Source of the DNA: Candidatus Flavonifractor intestinipullorum | Lineage (GTDB): Bacteria; Bacillota; Clostridia; Oscillospirales; Oscillospiraceae | Direction: 5' to 3' | Assembly (NCBI GenBank): GCA_019118925.1 | Contig: DWYC01000035.1 | Span: 1 to 52,460, forward strand | DNA: 52,460 bases | Shown here: positions 15,120-22,583 of the stretch, one piece after another | Position numbering within the stretch: the first letter of the stretch is position 1 | Layout: each line of letters begins with the position of its first letter | Made by a program: the position numbers and the translations under genes | The notes under the pieces: model-generated | What the model was told of the DNA's origin: nothing | Databases searched by the model: none | What the model saw: the letters and a program-made list of their open reading frames with translations, nothing else

Positions 15120-15184
15120 ATGCCGCTGCTGAACATTGCAGTTATCATATTTTACCACCTTGTAAATTTTCCTGCAATATCCCT

Positions 15185-15228
15185 TCAAAAAAGAAGCTGG
15201 CGCGGGGCCGCTTAAGCGGTCCCGCGCC
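15185..15228 (-). terminator. Terminator of the glycoside hydrolase gene
   Basis: On the reverse strand a 14-bp stem with one G-U pair (GGCGCGGGaCCGCT with AGCGGccCCGCGCC, TTAA-centred) is followed by AGCTTCTTTTTTG. It lies 38 bases after the hydrolase stop. Confidence 0.88.
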
Positions 15229-15266
15229 GGTTGCTACTTGTGATGTATTACACGAAATGGATGCCG

Positions 15267-18200
15267 TTACAGCGTATCCAGCCAGGCGGTGGCGAGTTCC
15301 ACCAGATCGTTAATGTCAACCTTGCCGTCGGCGTTCACATCCGCCTTCCGGGCCTCGTCCCAGTTCGCGTCGCCCTCGGCCGCGCGGTAGTAGCCCTGCG
15401 CCGCGGTGATGTCCGCCTGGTCGAAGTCGCCGTCGCCGTCGATGTCGTAGGGGTCCTTGGCCGACACGCTGGTGCTGGCCGTAGCGCCCGTCACATCGGC
15501 ATAGTAGAGGTCGTTGTCCCCCGCGTAGGTGAAGATCGCCTGCTCCACGGTGACCTCGATCTCGCCCTCCTGCTCAGCGGAGGAGCGGATCACGTAGGTG
15601 AACATGTCCGTCAGCTCACCGGTCAGGGCGGCCTCCTCCAGGGCGGTCAGCTCGTCCATGCCGTAGGCCAGGACCACTTTCACCCGGCGGGAGCCGTCGG
15701 CCTGCTCCTCCTCGTCCATGACGTACTTGGAGAAGCCCTCGGCGGCCTCGAAGGCGCCGCCGGTGAAGAGACCTTCCTGGTCGCCCTTGACGTTGAAGAC
15801 CACGGTCACATTGCCCAGGTTCTCTTTCTCACCGGAGAAGGAGAAGGTGTAGGGCACCCGCTGGTCCTGCTTCACGGTGTCCGCGCCGCTCAGAGAAACT
15901 TGCAGCGAACTCGCCGTGTTTTCAATCCACTTGGCATAGAGCGTTATAGCCTGAGTGACCGGCTTGTCGAAGTTATACACCGTCTCCAGCGCAGCGTCTT
16001 CGTACCAGCCTGCGAAGGTGTACCCCGTACGCTCCGGATCTTCGGGACGCTCGGCCAGCGCGCCGCTCTCAACCATCTGGCTCTCGACGGCCGAGCCGCC
16101 ATTGGAGTCGAACGAGACCTCGAACTGCTCGACTTCCGCAGCCTTGGGGACAAACTGCAGCCAGTCAATGTTGATGTTGCCGTTTTCAAAGTAGATGTAG
16201 AGGTCGTGCTTGCCCTGGAATACTTCCGGATCAATGTCCCATTCAAAGGTCAAATAGTTCTCAAAGTCGCCGGTGCCGCCGTTATCGCCCAAATTGGACG
16301 TCGCGGTCACTCTGGCCGCCGCCGGGTTCTCGGGGTCGTCCAGACGGAGCTGCATGCTGCGGTTATTCCCGTACCAGGCGTAGCCGAGGCTCATCATCAC
16401 TTTGTCGGCGCCTTCGCCAAAGTCGACGCCGGAGAACTTGATCCAGTCGCCGTCGGAGATATAGCCGACGTTCTGATATCCGTTCTTGTCTTCCACAACC
16501 AGCGACTCGCCGTGGAAGTCGTCGAACGTCTCGGCCTCGATGCGCTCGTAGGGATCCACCACGGAGCCGCCCGCCGGCGTTACACGCCACCAGTCAACGT
16601 TGATGTCGCGGTTCGGGAAGTACAGGTACACATCGTGTACGCCGGTGACACCGGTCAGCGGCGTGCCCATCACTTCATAGGCGTCCCACGCGCCGGTCGC
16701 GGCGGCCGGGCGGAGCGTGGCCACGGGCGCGCTCTCGACGTCGTCCAGGCGCATCTCAATGGACGGCGTACCGTATTGCATCGCAACGCGGACCTGGAAC
16801 TGCTCGGTGCCGCCTTCGCCGAAGTCGACGCCGGAATACTTCACCCAGTTGCCTTCTTCAATCCAGCCCAGGTGGTCGCCGTCTTCCACATAGACGTTGC
16901 CGTATTTTTCGGAGAAGGACTCCGCTTCGACGATGTCAAAGGGGTTGCGGTAGCCGACGCTGACGGCCAGCACCACCTGCCGCGCTTCGCCCATCTCGCC
17001 CTGATAGGAAATCGTAATCTCGGCGTTGCCGAAGGACTTGGCGTTGACCACACCGGCAGCGCACTCGGCGATGTCCGGAGCAGAGGATACATAAGTCGCC
17101 TTCGCCGAGACATCTTCCGTGTGGCCGTCCTGATACGTGGCCGTAACCACGACCGGCGTCTGCGTGTTGGCAAACACGTCCAGCGACGCCGGCTCAACGG
17201 CCAGCGATGCCACCTTCATCGCGTCGGTCAGGTCCTTAACCTGCAGCGCGACGGTGGTTTTCTGTCCGCCGAAGGAGACGGTCACCACCGCGTCGCCAAA
17301 GGCAACGCCCGTGACTTCCCCGCCCGACACGGTGACATAGTCGTCGCCCGTATATTCGGCCGCGGCGGTCACATCTTCGCTATGGCCGTCGCCATAGACT
17401 GCGGTGACGGTCAGCTGCGCCTTGGAGAAGCCCTCGCGGACGTCCAGAATATACTTGTCGGTGGTGACGTTAATCGCTTCCACCGTCTCGGCGTCGGACT
17501 TCTGCCCAAACTGCCACTGGTCAAACTCGAACAGCTCCTGCTCGTCGGCCGCGCCGCGGAACACGAAGTACACATCGTGCACGCCCGCGCAGTCGGCCAT
17601 GATGCCCGAGGTGATCTCCTGCCATACGCCGTTGGTATCCGGCACGTTCAGCGTGGTGATGGGGCTGCCGTCCTTGCCGTCCAGATAGACGTCGATGGCG
17701 CTGCCTGCTGCGGAGGCCAGTACGCGCGCAGTAAAGGTCGCCGCGCCGGTGTCGCCGAAGTCGACGTTCATCACGCGGATGCTGTCGCCGTTGCTGATCT
17801 GCTGCACGGAGATCGCGCCGTCCTCCCGCTCAATGGGGCGGATGCCCTCGGACCATGCGATCGTTTCCGCTTCCTGCCGTGCGTACGGATCGAGCGTATC
17901 CACCGGGTCTACGCCCTCGGAAGTCCGCGGGATGTACGGGATGCTGCCGTCCTCACCCCACACGAACTCCTCCACGGCAACCGAACGGTGGTACGTACCG
18001 CCGCCGGGCAGCATACCGTTGTGATAGAAGAGGTACGAATGCCCCTTAAAGTCCACCGTACCGCCATGGATCGTATAGCTGTTGAAGCCGACCTCGCCTT
18101 GGTCCGGGCCTCTGGTGGTATCCAGGATCACGCCGCGATACGTCCACGGACCAATCGGCCCGGGGCTGGTGGAGTAGGCCATCGACTCGCCGCCGCCGGC

Positions 18201-18998
18201 GACAATCGACGGGTAGACCATATAATACGTCTCTCCGCGCTTGAAGAACCACGGACCCTCCTGATAGGCCGCATCGGTCACGCCGTCGCCGGTCTTGTCG
18301 CCGCCGTCGCCAAAGGCCTCTACGGTCATCCTCATCTCCAGCGTGCCGTCGTCGCGGAGCGTCGCCCAGTCCGGATCGACTTCCTCTTCCGTAAACGGGA
18401 CGATCGAGATCATGTCTTCGCCCAGCTTGGCGCAGAACAGCGTCGGGTTGCCCCAATACATATACGCCTGGCCGTCGTCGTCAATGAACACCGTCGGGTC
18501 GATGCCCGCCCAGCCCGCCTTGTACAGCGGCTCGCCCAGCGCGTCTTCAAACGGGCCGTACGGCGTATCCGAAACGCCTACGCCGATGCACCAGGCCCAC
18601 GGATCGGAGAAAACCGGCGCATACATGTAATACTTGCCGTTGCGCTCGACCACCTGCTGCGCCCAGGCAGAACCGTCTACCTGCGCCCAGTCAGAGAAGG
18701 ACATATGCCCCGCCGGCGTGCCATGGTAAGTCCAGTTGACCATGTCCTTCGTCGAGAAGCATTTGTAGTCTTTCATCGTGTAGCCGCCGATGCCGTTGCC
18801 GGACTCGTCCTCGTCGTGCGAAGTGTAGACATACAGCGTATCCGGGTCATTGGAAAAGACCACCGGCGCCGGATCGGCCGTATACCACGACTGCACAAAC
18901 GGGTTGAGTGCCGATGCGGATGTCATGCACATACCAAGCGTCATACTCGCCGCCACTGCGCATGACATCCATTTTGGGAATGTCTTTCGTTTTTGCAT
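15267..18998 (-). CDS. Secreted GH43 glycoside hydrolase with CBM6, Ig-like, repeat and dockerin modules
   Basis: A 1,243-residue modular exported enzyme. Residues 1-30 are a signal peptide ending SASA. Residues about 35-350 form a GH43 five-bladed domain with candidate base Asp42 (YTADPAPVV), pKa modulator Asp167 (GIDPTVF) and acid Glu247 (YQEGPWFF), as in arabinofuranosidases, xylosidases and arabinanases. Then come a CBM6-like module (371-508), two bacterial Ig-like modules (about 515-690), two more CBM6-like modules (705-985; EAESFSEKYG and EAETFDDFHG), a Listeria-Bacteroides repeat (GYTFAGWYED), a cohesin-like region and a C-terminal dockerin with calcium loops DIDGDGDFDQADI and DVNADGKVDINDL. 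It is cargo of element 2. GGGAGGG precedes the ATG. Exact sugar specificity is not readable. Confidence 0.9.
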   Translation of the reverse strand: MQKRKTFPKWMSCAVAASMTLGMCMTSASALNPFVQSWYTADPAPVVFSNDPDTLYVYTSHDEDESGNGIGGYTMKDYKCFSTKDMVNWTYHGTPAGHMSFSDWAQVDGSAWAQQVVERNGKYYMYAPVFSDPWAWCIGVGVSDTPYGPFEDALGEPLYKAGWAGIDPTVFIDDDGQAYMYWGNPTLFCAKLGEDMISIVPFTEEEVDPDWATLRDDGTLEMRMTVEAFGDGGDKTGDGVTDAAYQEGPWFFKRGETYYMVYPSIVAGGGESMAYSTSPGPIGPWTYRGVILDTTRGPDQGEVGFNSYTIHGGTVDFKGHSYLFYHNGMLPGGGTYHRSVAVEEFVWGEDGSIPYIPRTSEGVDPVDTLDPYARQEAETIAWSEGIRPIEREDGAISVQQISNGDSIRVMNVDFGDTGAATFTARVLASAAGSAIDVYLDGKDGSPITTLNVPDTNGVWQEITSGIMADCAGVHDVYFVFRGAADEQELFEFDQWQFGQKSDAETVEAINVTTDKYILDVREGFSKAQLTVTAVYGDGHSEDVTAAAEYTGDDYVTVSGGEVTGVAFGDAVVTVSFGGQKTTVALQVKDLTDAMKVASLAVEPASLDVFANTQTPVVVTATYQDGHTEDVSAKATYVSSAPDIAECAAGVVNAKSFGNAEITISYQGEMGEARQVVLAVSVGYRNPFDIVEAESFSEKYGNVYVEDGDHLGWIEEGNWVKYSGVDFGEGGTEQFQVRVAMQYGTPSIEMRLDDVESAPVATLRPAAATGAWDAYEVMGTPLTGVTGVHDVYLYFPNRDINVDWWRVTPAGGSVVDPYERIEAETFDDFHGESLVVEDKNGYQNVGYISDGDWIKFSGVDFGEGADKVMMSLGYAWYGNNRSMQLRLDDPENPAAARVTATSNLGDNGGTGDFENYLTFEWDIDPEVFQGKHDLYIYFENGNINIDWLQFVPKAAEVEQFEVSFDSNGGSAVESQMVESGALAERPEDPERTGYTFAGWYEDAALETVYNFDKPVTQAITLYAKWIENTASSLQVSLSGADTVKQDQRVPYTFSFSGEKENLGNVTVVFNVKGDQEGLFTGGAFEAAEGFSKYVMDEEEQADGSRRVKVVLAYGMDELTALEEAALTGELTDMFTYVIRSSAEQEGEIEVTVEQAIFTYAGDNDLYYADVTGATASTSVSAKDPYDIDGDGDFDQADITAAQGYYRAAEGDANWDEARKADVNADGKVDINDLVELATAWLDTL

Positions 18999-19083
18999 TA
19001 CATACCCTCCCTTTTTATCTCGTCTCTTTGAGCTTGTATCTTTGCCGCAGTTCTTCCTTGCGGCATTGAAACAAGTTCTCTGA

Positions 19084-19104
19084 ACTATGTTAGTATAACA
19101 TAGT
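19084..19104. promoter_or_regulatory. Perfect dyad over the hydrolase -10 region
   Basis: ACTATGTTA and TAACATAGT form a perfect 9-bp inverted repeat around GTA. On the reverse strand it contains TATACT, a good -10 for the hydrolase gene about 95 bases upstream of its ATG. This suggests operator control. On the forward strand a T-run follows, so a weak terminator is the alternative. The flanks, 19083-19277, are AT-rich and show no gene. Confidence 0.55.
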
Positions 19105-19277
19105 CTTTTTTTCGATTCTATTACTAAAGTCGAACAAATATAGATCTCTATTTTCGGCTATTCTGCCATATAAAGTCCTCTAATATATTAAGTGATGTTA
19201 TAAATTAGATGCGTCAATCCGAATTTGTGAGAATGGATTTTCCCGAAGAGACATAAGGTTATCAGGCCGGGAAGGGG

Positions 19278-19457
19278 GTGAGAACGATCGTTTCACAGGC
19301 AGTCGCGTATAGGAGCGAACGACACTCCGCCGCCATGCGGGGGCGGGAAATTATGATCGAAACCAAGACGCCCGAATTGACGGAGCCGGAACGGGCGGAG
19401 CGGTATCGCGCCATTGAGTGCGGATTGTTTGAGATTTTTGTGAAATACGCCGGATAG
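19278..19457 (+). CDS. Small hypothetical protein of element 2 (59 aa)
   Basis: A GTG-start frame with GGAAGGGG just upstream runs 60 codons to TAG. The product is charged and includes ETKTPELTEPERAERYRAI followed by CGLFEIFVKYAG. I recognise no family. An alternative ATG at 19353 would give 34 residues. It lies directly before the recombinase gene, with a terminator between, in the same orientation. Small basic proteins next to serine integrases often serve as recombination directionality factors (for example SprB of SP-beta, 58 residues); that role here is only a positional guess. Confidence 0.5.
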   Translation: MRTIVSQAVAYRSERHSAAMRGREIMIETKTPELTEPERAERYRAIECGLFEIFVKYAG

Positions 19458-19466
19458 CCCTTTGGA

Positions 19467-19488
19467 AGCTGCCCCGGCAGCTCTTTTT
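19467..19488 (+). terminator. Terminator or attenuator before recombinase 2
   Basis: The perfect palindrome AGCTGCCCCGGCAGCT is followed by CTTTTT, 10 bases after the small gene and 33 bases before the recombinase start. It could limit read-through into the recombinase gene. Confidence 0.65.
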
Positions 19489-19520
19489 CTATCTGCCCTA
19501 TCGAAAGAGCGTGACCTTTT

Positions 19521-21017
19521 ATGGATGCAATTTACGCGCGGCAGTCCGTAGACCGGGCGGACAGCATCTCAATCGAGAGTCAAGTCGACTTCTGCCGGTA
19601 CGAGACAAGAGGGGAAGCTTACAGGACCTACATTGATCGGGGCTATAGTGGGAAAAACACGGAACGCCCCGGTTTTCAAGCGATGATGTCAGACGTCGAA
19701 TCGGGCCGTATCCGCAAAGTGATCGTCTACAAGTTGGATCGGATCAGCCGCTCCATTTTGGACTTCTCTGCGATGATGGAGCGGTTTGAAAAATACCGGG
19801 TTGAGTTCGTCTCCACCACGGAAAAGTTCGATACCTCCTCCCCCGTGGGCCGGGCGATGCTCAACATCTGTATTGTCTTTGCCCAGCTGGAGCGGGAGAC
19901 GATTCAGAAGCGCGTCTCAGACGCCTACTTTTCCCGCAGCCAAAAGGGATTTTATATGGGCGGGCGCATCCCGTATGGGTATCGCCTGGTCCCGACCACA
20001 ATCGGCGGTGTGAAGACGTCCATGTATGAGATCGTCCCAGAAGAGGCCGCGGTCATCCGGCTGATGTTTGAGCTCTATTCCGAGCCGGAATGCTCTTATG
20101 GGGATTTGGTAAGATATTTTGAAGCGCGCGGGATCACAAAACACGGAAAGCCATGGGGACGAACACGGATGGCTGATACCTTACGCAATTCCATCTATGT
20201 TCGAGCGGATCTGTCTGTCTATCAATTTTATCAGGAACAAGGGGCCATTGTGGTCAACGCTCCATCGGACTTCATTGGCACAAACGGGTGCTATTATTAC
20301 AGGGGAAAAGACAGTTCCGGGCGAAAGCAAATGAATTTCGAGGGAAATTACCTCATCCTTGCCCCGCATGAGGGCATTGTGCCGTCTGATATCTGGCTGA
20401 AATGCAGGCGGAAATGCCTCAGGAACCGGCAGGTAAAAATAAACCCGAAGGCCAAGAACACATGGCTGGCCGGAAAGATCAAATGCGGGCGCTGCGGTTA
20501 TGCCCTGGTCGACAAGCGGTACGGCTCCTCTCCGGCAAGGTACCTCCTCTGCTCCAACCGGATGAATAACCGGGCCTGTCCTGGGCCCGGGCATCTCGAT
20601 ACGGGAGATATAGAGGCTTTGATCTACCGCGAAATGCGAAAAAAATTAGCCCTCTTCCCATCGCTCCGGCGGCAGAAGCAGGGGCCCGCTATCAATCCTG
20701 AGCGGACCGCGCTCAAAATCGAATTAACAAAAATCGAGCAGGAGATCTCCGCCTTGTTGGAGCGGCTGGCAGGGGCCGACGAGGTGATGTATCGCTATAT
20801 CAGCCGGCGGGTCGGGGAGCTGGATGCCAGGAAGAACGAAATTGCGGCAAAAATCTCAGAACATACCCGGCAAAGAAAGCGCGATGGGCAAGAGATCGAC
20901 AACCATCTGACCATGTGGGAAGAACTAAGCTTTGATGACAAGCGGCGCACGGCAGACCAGCTCATTAAGGCGATTTACGCCACAGAGGACGCGATTCAAA
21001 TCGAATGGCGTATTTAA
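19521..21017 (+). CDS. Large serine recombinase of element 2 (SpoIVCA-like)
   Basis: The 498-residue protein has the full large-serine-recombinase plan and the length of skin-element recombinase SpoIVCA (about 500). Residues 1-140 are the resolvase domain with nucleophile Ser9 in IYARQSVDR and YKLDRISRS. Residues about 150-300 are the recombinase domain (GGRIPYGYRL). A zinc ribbon follows with Cys322, Cys325, Cys344 and Cys353, then a charged coiled-coil region from about 395. Such enzymes integrate and excise DNA at att sites by a 2-bp staggered exchange. The ATG has only a weak upstream AGAG. The stop lies 28 bases from the element's right end. Confidence 0.93.
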   Translation: MDAIYARQSVDRADSISIESQVDFCRYETRGEAYRTYIDRGYSGKNTERPGFQAMMSDVESGRIRKVIVYKLDRISRSILDFSAMMERFEKYRVEFVSTTEKFDTSSPVGRAMLNICIVFAQLERETIQKRVSDAYFSRSQKGFYMGGRIPYGYRLVPTTIGGVKTSMYEIVPEEAAVIRLMFELYSEPECSYGDLVRYFEARGITKHGKPWGRTRMADTLRNSIYVRADLSVYQFYQEQGAIVVNAPSDFIGTNGCYYYRGKDSSGRKQMNFEGNYLILAPHEGIVPSDIWLKCRRKCLRNRQVKINPKAKNTWLAGKIKCGRCGYALVDKRYGSSPARYLLCSNRMNNRACPGPGHLDTGDIEALIYREMRKKLALFPSLRRQKQGPAINPERTALKIELTKIEQEISALLERLAGADEVMYRYISRRVGELDARKNEIAAKISEHTRQRKRDGQEIDNHLTMWEELSFDDKRRTADQLIKAIYATEDAIQIEWRI

Positions 21018-21023
21018 ACGTGC

Positions 21024-21049
21024 GCTCCACTTGTACGCTTCGGTGAAGC
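21024..21049. repeat. attR-like end of element 2
   Basis: The right partner of 15089-15119: GCTCCACTTGTAC (21024-21036) is the inverted counterpart of GTACAAATGGAAC (15107-15119), each 8 bases from the shared GA. The core CGCTTCGGTGAAGC overlaps cotJC codons for FGEA. Confidence 0.8.
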
Positions 21050-21131
21050 GATCCGCCTGGCCAAGGAGCGGATGGATCAGAAAAACATCTACTTTACCAA
21101 CCCCGTTCTGGACCGGCACGTCCACTCCTGA
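21045..21131 (+). CDS. cotJC: cotJC segment 3 of 3 (C-terminal 28 residues)
   Basis: The last piece reads EAIRLAKERMDQKNIY followed by FTNPVLDRHVHS and a TGA at 21129-21131. It matches the usual CotJC ending, where FGEAL-R-L leads to a KN-Y/F-Y-FNP pattern. There is no start codon or ribosome binding site, so it can be expressed only as part of a rejoined cotJC. A strong terminator follows at once, as expected at the end of the cotJ operon. Confidence 0.88.
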   Translation, partial: EAIRLAKERMDQKNIYFTNPVLDRHVHS

Positions 21132-21150
21132 ACCTCCCTGCCCTGCTCAA

Positions 21151-21193
21151 ACGCCGGGGCCCCGCTTTTGCGGGGCCCCGGCGTGCGTTTTTT
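21151..21193. terminator. Strong terminator after cotJC
   Basis: A perfect 15-bp GC stem (ACGCCGGGGCCCCGC with GCGGGGCCCCGGCGT), a TTTT loop and a tail GCGTTTTTT. It serves the cotJ operon and may also act on the converging reverse-strand gene. Confidence 0.92.
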
Positions 21194-21202
21194 CTGATTC
21201 GC

Positions 21203-22396
21203 TTATTCCGTGGTGTAGTTGTCGAAATAGCCCTGGATATAGACGATGGGGGTGCCCTTATCCCCGGAGCCGGAGGTCAGATCGCAAAGGGAGCCGATCA
21301 GATCGGTGAGCCGCCGGGGTGTGGTGCCCTCGGAGACCATCTGTCCCACCAGATTTCCGTCTTTTTTGCGGATCTCCTCCTGAATGGCCTCCCGCAGCGC
21401 CTCGCCCGAGAGATGGGCAAAGTTGTTATCGGCCAGATATTTCAGCTTCAGCTCGTTGGGGGTCCCCTCCAGACCGGCGGTATAGGCCGGCGAGACCACC
21501 GGGTCGGCCAGCTCCCAAATCTGACCCACCGGGTCCTTAAACGCCCCGTCGCCGTAGACCATGACCTCCACGTGCTTGCCGGTGCGCTCCAACATGGTCT
21601 TTTGAATGGACTCCACCAGGTCCGTACAGGAGCGCGGGAAGAGCTTTACCGTGTCCTCCGTGGACTTGTTGGAGCCCAGAAGGCCGTAGCGCTCGTTGTA
21701 GCCGCTGCCCTCCACCGGGGCGGTGAGAATCTCATCCAGGCCGAACACCCGCTCGGCTCCGGCGGCCTTCAGCAGGCGCTTGGTCCGCGCCCGGGTGTGG
21801 ATGTCGCAGGTGAGCACCCGCTTGGCGCTGGAGAGGATGGCCCTGGGATCGTTGGCAAAGAGAATCTCCACCTCCGCGCCGCTCTCCCGGATGAGGTCGC
21901 CGTAGTAGGCCACGTAATCCATCCCGGTAAAGGGGTGCTTGGGACAGCCGAAGAGGGCGCGGAACTGCTCCAGCGTGAGCACATCCCGATAGGGGTCGAT
22001 CCCCTTCTCATCCATCACATCCGGGTCGATGAGGTGATTGCCCACCTCATCGGAGGGAAAGCTCAATTGCAGGACAATTTTCTTCGCCCCCTTGGCGATG
22101 CCCCGCAGGCAGATGGCAAAGCGGTTGCGGCTCAGAATGGGAAAAACCACACCCACCGTTTCGCCTCCCAGCTTGGCGCGCACATCGGCGGCAATCTGGT
22201 CCACGGTGGCATAATTGCCCTGGGCCCGGGCCACAATGGCCTCGGTCATGGCGAGAACATCCCGGTCGCGGACGGCAAAGCCCTCCGCCTCCGCCGCGGC
22301 CAGCACGGCCTCCGGCACGATCTGGGCCAGGTCATCGCCGCTGCGGATAATGGGGGCGCGAATCCCCCGGGAAACAGTACCGACCATCCGGCTCAT
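21203..22396 (-). CDS. Coenzyme F420-0:gamma-glutamyl ligase-like protein
   Basis: The 397-residue protein belongs to the F420_ligase (CofE-like) family as found in Clostridia that do not make F420. Visible blocks are MVGTVSRGIRAPII, DRDVLAMTEAIVARAQGNY, VGVVFPILSRNRFA, LSFPSDEVGNHL and NERYGLLGSNKSTEDTVKLF. CofE adds glutamate to F420-0 using GTP; the true acceptor in this organism is unknown. I start at the ATG at 22396, where the family similarity begins and AGGAG lies upstream; a frame to 22414 has no ribosome binding site. It has its own promoter and is transcribed alone. Confidence 0.8.
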   Translation of the reverse strand: MSRMVGTVSRGIRAPIIRSGDDLAQIVPEAVLAAAEAEGFAVRDRDVLAMTEAIVARAQGNYATVDQIAADVRAKLGGETVGVVFPILSRNRFAICLRGIAKGAKKIVLQLSFPSDEVGNHLIDPDVMDEKGIDPYRDVLTLEQFRALFGCPKHPFTGMDYVAYYGDLIRESGAEVEILFANDPRAILSSAKRVLTCDIHTRARTKRLLKAAGAERVFGLDEILTAPVEGSGYNERYGLLGSNKSTEDTVKLFPRSCTDLVESIQKTMLERTGKHVEVMVYGDGAFKDPVGQIWELADPVVSPAYTAGLEGTPNELKLKYLADNNFAHLSGEALREAIQEEIRKKDGNLVGQMVSEGTTPRRLTDLIGSLCDLTSGSGDKGTPIVYIQGYFDNYTTE

Positions 22397-22466
22397 GGTT
22401 ACAACACTCCTCAAATATCTCTATTGTGATCGCAATGGGGGAATCCGGCCGGATTCCCGTTTTTTT

Positions 22467-22495
22467 ATTATAGCGTACCTTTTGATATTTGTAAA
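22467..22495 (-). promoter_or_regulatory. Sigma-A promoter of the F420-ligase-like gene
   Basis: On the reverse strand TTTACA and TATAAT are 17 bases apart. The transcript would begin with a 10-bp perfect GC stem (GGGAATCCGG with CCGGATTCCC, 22439-22458), an untranslated-leader hairpin of unknown use. Confidence 0.8.
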
Positions 22496-22519
22496 CCGCC
22501 GGGTAATGGCGCCGATTGG

Positions 22520-22557
22520 TTGACAAGTGTAATCCTATATGGTATATTAGGTTTACA
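22520..22557 (+). promoter_or_regulatory. blaI-type promoter with overlapping operator
   Basis: TTGACA (22520-22525) and TATATT (22543-22548) have a 17-base spacer. An imperfect inverted repeat, TGTAATCCTATAT against ATATTAGGTTTACA (22528-22557), covers the spacer and -10. TGTA/TACA ends are typical of BlaI/MecI operators, so the BlaI-like repressor encoded next probably controls its own promoter. Confidence 0.8.
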
Positions 22558-22583
22558 AGAGTAGACCGAAAGGAGGCTATAAA

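Larger units (their letters stand above)
15097..21044. mobile_element. Intervening element 2 in cotJC (5,948 bp, serine recombinase type)
   Basis: This second insertion separates cotJC codons for RFG from those for EAIRLAKER. Removing 5,948 bp restores the frame and the C-terminus. It contains a secreted glycoside hydrolase gene (reverse strand), an AT-rich control region, a 59-codon gene and a full-length serine recombinase whose stop is 28 bases from the right end. The ends share a 14-base core with two mismatches and carry nearly perfect inverted arms, symmetric about a GA dinucleotide used here to place the boundaries. It differs from element 1 in core, arms and recombinase, so the two insertions look independent. 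Confidence 0.9.

Noticed and set aside
14695-15132. A separate 145-codon gene encoding a catalase-like protein
   Set aside because: The first 21 codons are element 1 DNA and the last 10 are element 2 DNA. Only the middle is CotJC, and its two neighbours in the protein lie at 10777-10959 and 21045-21131. There is no ribosome binding site at its start.
15231-18965. A 1,244-codon forward-strand frame opposite the glycoside hydrolase
   Set aside because: It is the antisense shadow of a GC-rich gene. The reverse-strand frame has a signal peptide, recognisable modules, ribosome binding site and terminator; the forward frame has none.
10777-21131. cotJC broken by frameshift mutations or assembly errors
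   Set aside because: The segments are separated by kilobases with complete genes, each gap has a recombinase at its end, and both gaps end in paired cores with symmetric arms. Point mutations or simple misassembly would not give this.
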